Positions 16,128 through 23,830 of a DNA stretch of 55,332 nt are shown here, piece after piece. The notes under the pieces are model-generated. The model saw nothing but the letters and a program-made list of their open reading frames with translations. It did no database searches and was not told the origin of the DNA. The position numbers and the translations under genes are program-made. Position 1 is the stretch's first letter; each line of letters opens with the position of its first letter. Origin of the DNA: Elusimicrobiota bacterium (GTDB lineage Bacteria; Elusimicrobiota; Elusimicrobia; F11); the NCBI GenBank assembly GCA_003140895.1, contig PLLH01000036.1, forward strand, positions 9,929-65,260. Reading direction: 5' to 3'.

Positions 16128-17257
16128 AACGCGTCTTGATTGTCGCCGGCGATCCCTCCGGAGACCTCATCGCTTCCAAATTGGTCGAATCCATGAAACG
16201 GCTCGAACCGGGACTGACCGTCGTCGGCTTAGGGGGGCAACATCTGAAACAACACAGCGATGTTTTCCTGGGAAACATCGTCCATCAACACGCGCTGGGG
16301 TTTGCCATCTCACCCAAACAAATTCTCTTTTTCCATCGAATTCTCAATCAGGTGATACTTCCGGAACTGATCCAGAACCCGCCGGACGCCGTGATTCCCG
16401 TCGACTTCTACGGATTCAATTCCCGCGTCGCCCGAGTTGCCAAAAGCAGGGGACACCGGGTTTTTTATTATGTGAGTCCTCAGTTCTGGGCCAGCCGTTC
16501 GTACCGGGCGGACCGGCTTCGCCCGTTTGTGGATCTTTTTCTCTGTCTCTTCCCTTTTGAAGCGGAGTTCTATCGGAAGCATCAACTGCCGGCCCAATTC
16601 GTTGGGCATCCGATACTGGATCAACTCCCGGAGGTGTCCGTCGGAGACGCTCATCCGGTTCGAATCGAGCCCAACCTGGGACTCCTCCCGGGAAGCCGCC
16701 CCGATGAAATCAAACGCCACTTGCCGGTCATGCTTCAGGCCTGTGAGAAAATCGCCGCCGTCTTCCCGCGGACCCGCTTCATTCTGTTTACCGTTCCCAA
16801 CGTATCCCGGGAATTTTATTACGCCATTCTGGACAAGGGGAAAAAGAGCCGGATTCTCGTCGAACTGATTCAAGACGAACACTATCTTTGGAGGTCCCAG
16901 CTGGATCTGGCCATCACCGCCTCCGGAATGGAAACGCTGGAGAACGCGCTCCTGGGGATTCCGATGGTGGTCATGTACAAAACCAACTGGATCACGTATT
17001 TGATCGCCCGAATGCTGATCCAAATTCCCTATCTCGCGATGCCGAATTTATTGTCCAACAAAAAGTTGGTTCCGGAATTCATCCAATTTAACGCGCGGCC
17101 GGGCGCACTCGCGCAACCCATTATTGACTGGCTGAAAGATCCGGCGCTTCGCGTTCACGTTCGGGAAGAACTGTTGGCTCTCCGGCAACAAATGGGAGAA
17201 CACGGCGCCAGCGAACGGGCGGCGCGAACAATTCTTGATCTTGATAAGGTGGCCTAA
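16124..17257 (+). CDS. lpxB: Lipid-A-disaccharide synthase LpxB
   Basis: LpxB is the GT19 glycosyltransferase that joins lipid X to UDP-2,3-diacylglucosamine at the inner face of the inner membrane. The 377-aa length is normal. Motifs include the N-terminal VAGDPSGDLIASKLVESMK, VDFYGFN, YVSPQFWASR, the LLPGSRPDEIKRHLP loop, and the UDP-binding region ITASGMETLENALLGIPMVV. The start overlaps the oxidoreductase stop (ATGA). The msbA ATG follows on the base after the stop. Confidence 0.96.
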   Translation: MKRVLIVAGDPSGDLIASKLVESMKRLEPGLTVVGLGGQHLKQHSDVFLGNIVHQHALGFAISPKQILFFHRILNQVILPELIQNPPDAVIPVDFYGFNSRVARVAKSRGHRVFYYVSPQFWASRSYRADRLRPFVDLFLCLFPFEAEFYRKHQLPAQFVGHPILDQLPEVSVGDAHPVRIEPNLGLLPGSRPDEIKRHLPVMLQACEKIAAVFPRTRFILFTVPNVSREFYYAILDKGKKSRILVELIQDEHYLWRSQLDLAITASGMETLENALLGIPMVVMYKTNWITYLIARMLIQIPYLAMPNLLSNKKLVPEFIQFNARPGALAQPIIDWLKDPALRVHVREELLALRQQMGEHGASERAARTILDLDKVA

Positions 17258-18973
17258 ATGCTGAAACGCCTGTGGCCGTATTTGAAACCGCTCTGGCTCC
17301 GGCTCACAACCGGCATCCTCTGCATGGCTGCCGTGGCGGGGATCACAACGGCTCTCATGTGGCTGTTAAAATATCTGGTGGATCACGCGCTAATAGACAA
17401 AGATGTTGATGCCCTGAAGACCGGCGTGGTTCTTATCTTGAGCGGCTTCGCCCTTAAATCGATTCTCTGGTATTCGCACACGTATCTCACCGCTTACGTG
17501 GGGCATTTCATCTCCCGAAAAATCCGGGACGACGTTTACCGTCATCTGTATACCTTGTCGATGGGCTTTTTTAATGAGAAGGCCTCCGCGCGCATCCTCT
17601 CCCGCTTAACAAATGACGTGACGTATCTTCAACGCGCCTTGGCCACCGTTCCAACGACGGTGATACGAGACGGACTCACCATTCTCGGTTTGATCGGATT
17701 CCTTCTCTACACAAATTTGAAGTTCACGCTGATCTGCTCCATCACGCTTCCGTTCGCGGCTCTTTTCCTGGTCAGTTTTGGAAAGAAAAGCCGGAAGGCG
17801 TCGCGGGAGGGCCAGGCCAAAATGTCGGATATCTACAACACCATTCAGGAAGCGTTGTCCGCCATGCCGATCGTCAAAACGTTCCAAAACGAAAAGCAGG
17901 AGATCAAACATTTCTCCGAGGAAAACCTTCGGTTCTTCAACATCATCATGAAATTGGTACGCATCGAAGCGCGGTCCAGCCCCGTTCTGGAATTTCTCGG
18001 CGCCATTTTCTTGGCCGTTCTTATTATTTTCGGCGGAAGAGATGTCATCAAAGGGATTTGGACCACAGGGGATTTTATGGCGTTCACCGCAGCCGCGATG
18101 TCTCTCTACACGCCCATCAAAAAATTCGCTCAAGTGAACATCGATTTACAGCAAGGCATGGCCGCCTCTGAACGAATCTTCGAACTCATGGATGAAAACG
18201 GAACCGTGGTGGACAACCCCGCCGCGACCCCTCTTCCGCCGCTTAAAAACGCCATTGTGTTTGACAATGTATCGTTCGCCTATCAAAACGACAACATCGT
18301 TTTGGACTCCGTCAATCTGACCATTAAAAAGGGAGATATCATCGCTTTGGTCGGCGCCTCCGGATCCGGGAAAACCACGCTGGCCCAACTCTTGCTCCGT
18401 TTTTACGATCCCCTCCATGGAGCCATTTTATTCGACGGCAAAGACATCCGGGAAGCCACGCTCTGGAGTTTGCGGCACCAAATGGCCGTGGTGACTCAGG
18501 AGACCCATCTCTTTAACGATTCCATCCGGGCCAATATCGGCTATGGAAAAGAAAACGCGACTCAGACAGAAATCGAAGAAGCGGCCAAATCGGCTTTCGC
18601 TCATGATTTCATAAAGAAATTTCCGAATGGATACGATACGGTGATTGGAGAACGAGGATCCAAGCTCTCCGGCGGAGAACGGCAACGAATCGCCATTGCC
18701 CGGTCCCTGCTCAAAAACCCGGCGATTCTTATATTGGACGAGGCCACCAGCGCCCTGGACGCCGCGTCGGAACAAGCCGTTCAACTGGCGTTTGACCGGC
18801 TTCTTGAGGGACGAACCGTGCTCATGATCGCGCACCGATTGTCGACGGTCCGAAAGGCAGATCGAATTGTCGTCTTGGATCAAGGCCGGATCCAAGAAAT
18901 GGGCACGCACGAAGAACTCCTTAGCCAAAAAGGGCGGTATCACCGGCTCTACAGCATGCAGACCCTTGCATAA
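17258..18973 (+). CDS. msbA: MsbA-like lipid A/lipid export ABC transporter
   Basis: A half-transporter of 571 aa with an N-terminal six-helix exporter domain (residues about 1-310) and a C-terminal ATPase. The ATPase has Walker A GASGSGKTT, a Q-loop in VTQETHLFNDS, signature LSGGERQRIAIARS, Walker B ILILDEATSALD, and an H-loop in IAHRLSTV. MsbA flips core lipid A from the inner to the outer leaflet of the inner membrane. The place immediately after lpxB with no gap makes lipid A the likely cargo, although sequence alone cannot separate MsbA from other type IV exporters. thiS follows after 14 bases. Confidence 0.88.
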   Translation: MLKRLWPYLKPLWLRLTTGILCMAAVAGITTALMWLLKYLVDHALIDKDVDALKTGVVLILSGFALKSILWYSHTYLTAYVGHFISRKIRDDVYRHLYTLSMGFFNEKASARILSRLTNDVTYLQRALATVPTTVIRDGLTILGLIGFLLYTNLKFTLICSITLPFAALFLVSFGKKSRKASREGQAKMSDIYNTIQEALSAMPIVKTFQNEKQEIKHFSEENLRFFNIIMKLVRIEARSSPVLEFLGAIFLAVLIIFGGRDVIKGIWTTGDFMAFTAAAMSLYTPIKKFAQVNIDLQQGMAASERIFELMDENGTVVDNPAATPLPPLKNAIVFDNVSFAYQNDNIVLDSVNLTIKKGDIIALVGASGSGKTTLAQLLLRFYDPLHGAILFDGKDIREATLWSLRHQMAVVTQETHLFNDSIRANIGYGKENATQTEIEEAAKSAFAHDFIKKFPNGYDTVIGERGSKLSGGERQRIAIARSLLKNPAILILDEATSALDAASEQAVQLAFDRLLEGRTVLMIAHRLSTVRKADRIVVLDQGRIQEMGTHEELLSQKGRYHRLYSMQTLA

Positions 18974-18987
18974 AGGCATGGACATCG

Positions 18988-19188
18988 ATGCAGATTCAAC
19001 TGAATGGACAAAAGGAAGAGATCAAAGAAGGAACCACCCTTAAGTCGCTCCTGCACTCAAAAGACATGAACCCCAAGGTGGTGGCCTGCGAACTCAATTT
19101 AAAAATCATACGACGCGCCCAGTTGGAACGCGTGATATTAAAAGAAGGCGACACATTAGAGATCATTCGAATGATCGGAGGCGGATAA
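18988..19188 (+). CDS. thiS: Sulfur carrier protein ThiS
   Basis: ThiS is a small ubiquitin-fold protein that carries sulfur as a C-terminal thiocarboxylate for thiazole synthesis. The 66-aa product starts MQIQLNGQKEEIKEG, matching the family opening, and ends in Gly-Gly-Gly, so the required C-terminal di-glycine is present. thiG follows after two bases. The ThiF adenylyltransferase that activates ThiS is not in the window and must be encoded elsewhere or substituted. Confidence 0.92.
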   Translation: MQIQLNGQKEEIKEGTTLKSLLHSKDMNPKVVACELNLKIIRRAQLERVILKEGDTLEIIRMIGGG

Positions 19189-19190
19189 CC

Positions 19191-19997
19191 ATGGCTATCG
19201 AACTACAAACGAAAAACAAAACGGACGTGCTTAAGATTGGACGTTATGAGCTGTCCTCTCGACTGATTTTGGGGAGCGGGAAATACAAATCACTGGACAT
19301 CATGAGGCAGTGCCTCGAAGCCTCTGAAACAGCCATGATGACGGTGGCCATCCGGCGCGTCAACCTGCAAGACCGTTCCGAGACCTCGTTCCGGAACGCC
19401 ATCCCGCCTCATATAAAAATTCTGCCCAATACGGCCGGATGCTTTAACCTGCAAGACACGCTTCGCACCGCCCGCCTGGCGCGGGAATTACTGGAGACGG
19501 ATCTCATCAAATTAGAAGTCTTGGGAGACCCTCAAACGCTGTTGCCGGACACGGAGCTTCTTCTTCAAGCGACGAAAATACTCGTCAAAGAGGAATTCAC
19601 TGTCTTACCGTACACCAACGACGATCCTATCATGGCCCGAAAACTGGTGGAGGCCGGGGCCGCCGCCATTATGCCTCTGGCCGCCCCCATCGGATCGGGC
19701 TTAGGAATTCTCAATCCTCTCAACATCCGGTTTATTAAAGACGTGGTCACGTCCGTTCCGATTATCGTCGACGCCGGTGTCGGCACCGCCTCTGATGCCG
19801 CTCTCGCCATGGAACTGGGCGTGGACGGGCTTCTGATGAACACCGCCATCGCCGAAGCCACCGACCCGGTTCAAATGGCCTTGGCTATGAATCACGCCAC
19901 CACGGCCGGCCGTTTGGCGTTTCTCGCGGGCCGCATGCCAAAACGAAATCAAGCCGCCCCCTCAAGCCCCTCGCAAGGGACCGTCCAAGGAAGCTGA
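19191..19997 (+). CDS. thiG: Thiazole synthase ThiG
   Basis: ThiG condenses deoxyxylulose 5-phosphate, dehydroglycine and ThiS-bound sulfur to form the thiamin thiazole. The TIM-barrel protein (268 aa) shows SRLILGSGKY near the N terminus, the Schiff-base lysine in TDLIKLEVLGD, the AAAIMPLAAPIGSGLG phosphate loop, and DAGVGTASDAA. About 15 extra residues at the C terminus (PKRNQAAPSSPSQG) are low complexity. It is tightly linked to thiS. No thiH, thiO, thiC or thiE is nearby, and the pair sits between lipid A and DNA-repair genes. The stop overlaps the next ATG by one base. Confidence 0.94.
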   Translation: MAIELQTKNKTDVLKIGRYELSSRLILGSGKYKSLDIMRQCLEASETAMMTVAIRRVNLQDRSETSFRNAIPPHIKILPNTAGCFNLQDTLRTARLARELLETDLIKLEVLGDPQTLLPDTELLLQATKILVKEEFTVLPYTNDDPIMARKLVEAGAAAIMPLAAPIGSGLGILNPLNIRFIKDVVTSVPIIVDAGVGTASDAALAMELGVDGLLMNTAIAEATDPVQMALAMNHATTAGRLAFLAGRMPKRNQAAPSSPSQGTVQGS

Positions 19998-21025
19998 TGC
20001 GGCGGGCACTTTTTCTCTCTATCCTTTGCCTTCTTCCCTGGAACCTGAACGCCAAACCGCGAGCGCCATTTCCGGACAACGCTTTTGACGGGGGAGTGCC
20101 GAGCGCCGAGTCCTTGGGAAGGGGGAACACCTTCGCCGCTATTCAAGGGACCCATGCCGCCGGTTCTGAAAATCCCGCTTCTCTTGTCATCAAACTCTCC
20201 AATGCGACGTACGCCACAGCCAACGTTGGCCAATCCAGCCCTCGGTTGACCCGCTCCGAAAGACGCCAAAATGATCCGCTCCAGGGGAAAATAACCAATT
20301 ATGTCGCGGTGGGAGCCGGGTCCGGCCTTCTTTATTACGAACCGCTATCGCGACTGGATCAAAAACAAATCACGGACTCTCTCAATCCAAACACAGACTA
20401 CCGGGATGTACAGCTCTCCGCGGACGCGTTTGGTTTTGCCGGCGCCACTACATGGAAAAAAGGCTCTTTCGGCATTTCCCTCGCTTATCTCCACGCCAGT
20501 CAAGAAACGATCGAACATCAAAGTGGAACAGCCGATAAAAGCCTCTATGACACCGCCGATGGATTTCGAGCGAACATGGGGTTTCTCTTCCCGTTAAAAT
20601 CCTACACGGCCGGGCTTGTGGTCCAAAACGCTCCCTCTTTTCTCTGGTGGCATCATTACAAACGGAACCAACTCCCCGTTAAGGTTCGCGTTGGAAACGC
20701 CTGGTCTATCCAAAATAAAATTACGCTCTCGTTGGATGGAGACATCCATTATTATCATGAAGGGTCAAAGTCGGAGAAGAATCTCTATTTTGGAGCCGAA
20801 TGGCCTATTAATGAACAATTTGTAGTGCGATCAGGGGTATTTGGTCCCAATCTGAATGGCGGTTCAGAACGGCATATTACCGGTGGTCTTACCTATCGGG
20901 CAGAAACGGGAGCCAAAATCAGCTACGCCTTGGAACGATTTGATATTTCCAACGAAAGAGTCCTCAAATCAGTTATTTCGCTACAAATTCCGATTGCAAC
21001 CGATGGAAGCTCTCCTGGAAAATGA
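19997..21025 (+). CDS. Putative outer-membrane beta-barrel protein of unknown function
   Basis: The 342-aa product has a clear signal peptide (MRRALFLSILCLLPWNLNA). The mature N terminus contains AESLGRGNTFAAIQGTHAAGSENPASL, a motif style seen in FadL/PorV-like outer-membrane proteins where Gly-Asn and Pro-Ala-Ser loops precede the barrel. The rest is alternating beta-strand sequence rich in Tyr, Gly and Ser (LAYLHASQ, KITLSLDGDIHYYH, AEWPINEQFVVRSGVFG). The protein does not end in phenylalanine, so it lacks the strict terminal beta-signal. It overlaps thiG by one base and recG by four, so it is part of that transcript. I do not recognise a specific function; the barrel fold is inferred from pattern. 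Confidence 0.7.
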   Translation: MRRALFLSILCLLPWNLNAKPRAPFPDNAFDGGVPSAESLGRGNTFAAIQGTHAAGSENPASLVIKLSNATYATANVGQSSPRLTRSERRQNDPLQGKITNYVAVGAGSGLLYYEPLSRLDQKQITDSLNPNTDYRDVQLSADAFGFAGATTWKKGSFGISLAYLHASQETIEHQSGTADKSLYDTADGFRANMGFLFPLKSYTAGLVVQNAPSFLWWHHYKRNQLPVKVRVGNAWSIQNKITLSLDGDIHYYHEGSKSEKNLYFGAEWPINEQFVVRSGVFGPNLNGGSERHITGGLTYRAETGAKISYALERFDISNERVLKSVISLQIPIATDGSSPGK

Positions 21026-23169
21026 TCGCTCCTTTTGAGTCGCTCGAAACGCCGATTCAATTCATTAAGGGAGTGGGCCCCCAACGCGCTGATATTCTGC
21101 AAAAGATCGGCATTGAAACTCTGGAAGATCTTCTCACCTATTACCCTCGAGATCACCAAGATCGCCGCTTCACGTCCATGAACCATGCCATTGTGGGGCG
21201 AAAGGCCGCCTTCAAAGGAGAGGTTCTCTCCATCGATATTAAACGGGTCGGGAAAATGCTCGGCCAAGCCCGCGTGTTTATCAAAGAAGGCGACGCTCAA
21301 CTGGAAGCCGTTTGGTTTAAACACATCTCCTATCGCTACGATGTTTTTTCTTCTCTTCGGAATCAAATTGAGGCGGGGAAACAACTGTTTATTTTCGGGA
21401 TGGTGGAGGCCGGCCCCGATGGACTCAGCGTCAATGTGGATGAGTTCGAAGCGGGGTCTCCCGCGTCTGTTCATTTTAACCGCATCGTCCCTGTTTATCC
21501 GCTCACGGAAGGGCTGAACGACCGCTGGCTGCGCGGTCTGATGGCCCAAATCGTCCAGCGACACGCCCCTTTACTCCAGGATCCTCTCCCGCAAGGCCTT
21601 TTGGCCTCTCATAAACTGATGCCGCTGGGCGAGGCCGTTTTGTCCTATCATTTCCCGAACGACCTGATCCAAAGAGACAAAGCCAGAGAACGCCTGGCCT
21701 TTGATGAATTTTTCCTGCTCGAACTGGTCATCGGACTCAACAGGCAAACGCGGGAACAACAATCGAAAGGGTTTTCTTCCCTGCCTCATCGCACCCTCCT
21801 TACTCCATTTAAAAACAAACTCGGCTACGACTTCACCAAATCCCAGATCAAAGTGATCAATGAAATCTTCCGGGACATGGCCCTCCCAACGCCGATGAAC
21901 CGGCTTCTCCAAGGGGATGTGGGATCGGGGAAAACCGTTGTGGCTCTCTCCGCAGCGCTCCTGGCCATTGAGAACAAAAAACAGGTCGCTTTTCTCGCCC
22001 CGACGGAAATTCTGGCGGCGCAACACGCTCTCTCCATTGGGAATTTTTTTCATTCGCTCCCGGTGCGGTGGGCGCTTCTCACCGGCTCAACCTCCGACCC
22101 CGAGAGGAAGAAAATACTCAAATCGCTCAAAGAAGGGGACGTGCCGCTCCTCATTGGAACTCACGCCATGTTGGAAGAAGACGTTCAGTTTAAAGAACTG
22201 GGGCTCGTCATCATCGATGAGCAACACCGCTTCGGCGTCCGCCAACGGGAACGGCTTCTTAAAAAATCGGCCAAGGCTTCCGCGGCGCACACGCCGTCTC
22301 TATTCGAACACATTCACCCCGATGTCCTCATTATGACCGCCACACCCATTCCGCGCACTCTGTGTCTGACCCTCTATGGCGATCTGGATGTTTCCGTCAT
22401 CGATGAAATGCCGAAAGGCCGCCAATCCATTAAGACGTTCCCTGCAAGCGAAGAAGACGCCATGCGGGAAATTGAGAAGACCGTCGTCGAGGGACGACAA
22501 GCGTATGTCGTCTTTCCGCTTATTGAAGAATCGGAACTCTTATCGAAAAGACGGGGCGCCGCCGTCCGCTCCGCAAAAAAAGAGTTCCAACTCATCGCGG
22601 ACCGCTTTCCCCAAACCCGGGTGGGACTTCTTCATGGGCAAATGTCGTCCATCGACAAAACCGCCGCGTTGGACGCGTTTCGACGAGGGGATATGTCCAT
22701 TTTGGTGGCGACCCCGGTTATCGAAGTGGGCATCGACATCCCCAACGCCACGACCATTGTGATCGTCAATCCAGAACGATTCGGCCTCGCGCAACTCCAT
22801 CAACTTCGGGGCCGGGTGGGCCGTGGGTCCCACCCCTCACAATGTGTTTTGGTAATTCCGGCCGACGCCGAAGAACCTCTGAACCCACGCCTGGAAACCT
22901 TTTGTCATCTCTCCGATGGTTTCAACCTGGCTGAAGAAGATTTAAAATTGCGCGGACCGGGAGAAGTCTTGGGCGAAGCGCAGCACGGTCTTCCCTTTTT
23001 CAAAGTGGGGAATTTATTGAAAGACGGCTGGCTGATCCAACAAACCCGGGAAGCCACCCGGGCTCTGATCCAAGGGGAAATTCCTCTCACGATGAAGGAA
23101 TTTGGCTTTTTGAACCGGACCCTTCAAAAACGATTCGGCAACAAAATTAAGCTATCCAGCGTTGGATAG
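21022..23169 (+). CDS. recG: ATP-dependent DNA helicase RecG
   Basis: RecG remodels stalled replication forks and branch-migrates Holliday junctions. The 715-aa protein begins with a helix-hairpin-helix-like wedge lead-in (PIQFIKGVGPQRADILQKIGI) and LTYYPRDHQDRR. The superfamily 2 helicase core has Walker A GDVGSGKT, DEQH box IIDEQHRFGVRQRE, TATPIPRT and VATPVIEVGIDIPNA. QLHQLRGRVGRGSHPSQCVL and a TRG-like C-terminal region follow. The start overlaps the preceding gene by ATGA, which fixes the start codon. Confidence 0.96.
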   Translation: MIAPFESLETPIQFIKGVGPQRADILQKIGIETLEDLLTYYPRDHQDRRFTSMNHAIVGRKAAFKGEVLSIDIKRVGKMLGQARVFIKEGDAQLEAVWFKHISYRYDVFSSLRNQIEAGKQLFIFGMVEAGPDGLSVNVDEFEAGSPASVHFNRIVPVYPLTEGLNDRWLRGLMAQIVQRHAPLLQDPLPQGLLASHKLMPLGEAVLSYHFPNDLIQRDKARERLAFDEFFLLELVIGLNRQTREQQSKGFSSLPHRTLLTPFKNKLGYDFTKSQIKVINEIFRDMALPTPMNRLLQGDVGSGKTVVALSAALLAIENKKQVAFLAPTEILAAQHALSIGNFFHSLPVRWALLTGSTSDPERKKILKSLKEGDVPLLIGTHAMLEEDVQFKELGLVIIDEQHRFGVRQRERLLKKSAKASAAHTPSLFEHIHPDVLIMTATPIPRTLCLTLYGDLDVSVIDEMPKGRQSIKTFPASEEDAMREIEKTVVEGRQAYVVFPLIEESELLSKRRGAAVRSAKKEFQLIADRFPQTRVGLLHGQMSSIDKTAALDAFRRGDMSILVATPVIEVGIDIPNATTIVIVNPERFGLAQLHQLRGRVGRGSHPSQCVLVIPADAEEPLNPRLETFCHLSDGFNLAEEDLKLRGPGEVLGEAQHGLPFFKVGNLLKDGWLIQQTREATRALIQGEIPLTMKEFGFLNRTLQKRFGNKIKLSSVG

Positions 23170-23189
23170 TTCGAACAAAGGAAGGACCT

Positions 23190-23690
23190 ATGGCGAAAAA
23201 GAAACGTTTGGCGATTTACCCTGGAACATTCGACCCCGTCACGCACGGACATCTCGACATCCTGTCCCGCGCGGCGGCTATTTTTGACGGAATCATCATC
23301 GCCGTCTCAAAAAACTCAACCAAAAAGACGACCTTCTCGCTGGAGGAGCGAATCGCTCTCCTGAAGAGCGTCATTAAACAAAAACGCTTCCCGTGCCCCA
23401 TCACCATCGAAACGTTTAGCGGGCTTGTGGTCAACTATGCCAAAAAAAGGGGCGCCCGGATTTTGGTCCGGGGACTTCGGGCCGTTTCCGATTTCGAATA
23501 CGAATTTCAGATGGCGCTGATGAACCGGCACCAAGCCTCCGACATCGAAACCGTCTTTTTAATGCCGGATGAAAAATATGTCTATCTCTCTTCCTCCATG
23601 GCGCGGGAGGTGGCCCACCACCAGGGCGATCTGAAAGCCTTCCTTCCGCCGATCGCCCTTCAAGCGGTTCGAAAAAAATTCTCGTCGTAA
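23190..23690 (+). CDS. coaD: Phosphopantetheine adenylyltransferase CoaD
   Basis: CoaD transfers AMP from ATP to 4'-phosphopantetheine in coenzyme A synthesis. The 166-aa protein shows the nucleotidyltransferase signature YPGTFDPVTHGHLDI, the VRGLRAVSDFEYEFQMA segment, and MPDEKYVYLSSSMARE. A GGAAGGAC ribosome site precedes the ATG. It is 20 bases after recG and is the last gene before the pilus promoter. An A/T-only short repeat after its stop (23689-23704) could slow polymerase but is not a convincing terminator. Confidence 0.95.
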   Translation: MAKKKRLAIYPGTFDPVTHGHLDILSRAAAIFDGIIIAVSKNSTKKTTFSLEERIALLKSVIKQKRFPCPITIETFSGLVVNYAKKRGARILVRGLRAVSDFEYEFQMALMNRHQASDIETVFLMPDEKYVYLSSSMAREVAHHQGDLKAFLPPIALQAVRKKFSS

Positions 23691-23732
23691 AAAACCTGTT
23701 TTTTGAGGGATTTGATCAAAATATGTTGTCTC

Positions 23733-23761
23733 TTGACATCAAATCGGTTTAGGGATAGATT
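23733..23761 (+). promoter_or_regulatory. Sigma-70-type promoter for pilBTC
   Basis: TTGACA at 23733-23738, a 17-bp spacer, and TAGATT at 23756-23761. Transcription would start near 23768, giving a leader of about 63 nt before pilB. The pilA and pilM promoters have the same TTGACA and 17-bp spacer. Confidence 0.75.
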
Positions 23762-23830
23762 TCTAACGTAGACGAATTGAAGATAGAAGTGGTCAAAGTA
23801 GCCTGATTTGGCCTCAGGAGTGCGTGAAAA

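Noticed and set aside
23689-23704. AAAAAAC/GTTTTTT repeat after coaD as a terminator
   Set aside because: The stem is almost all A-T with a 2-nt loop, too weak for an intrinsic terminator. It may simply be T-rich promoter-upstream DNA.
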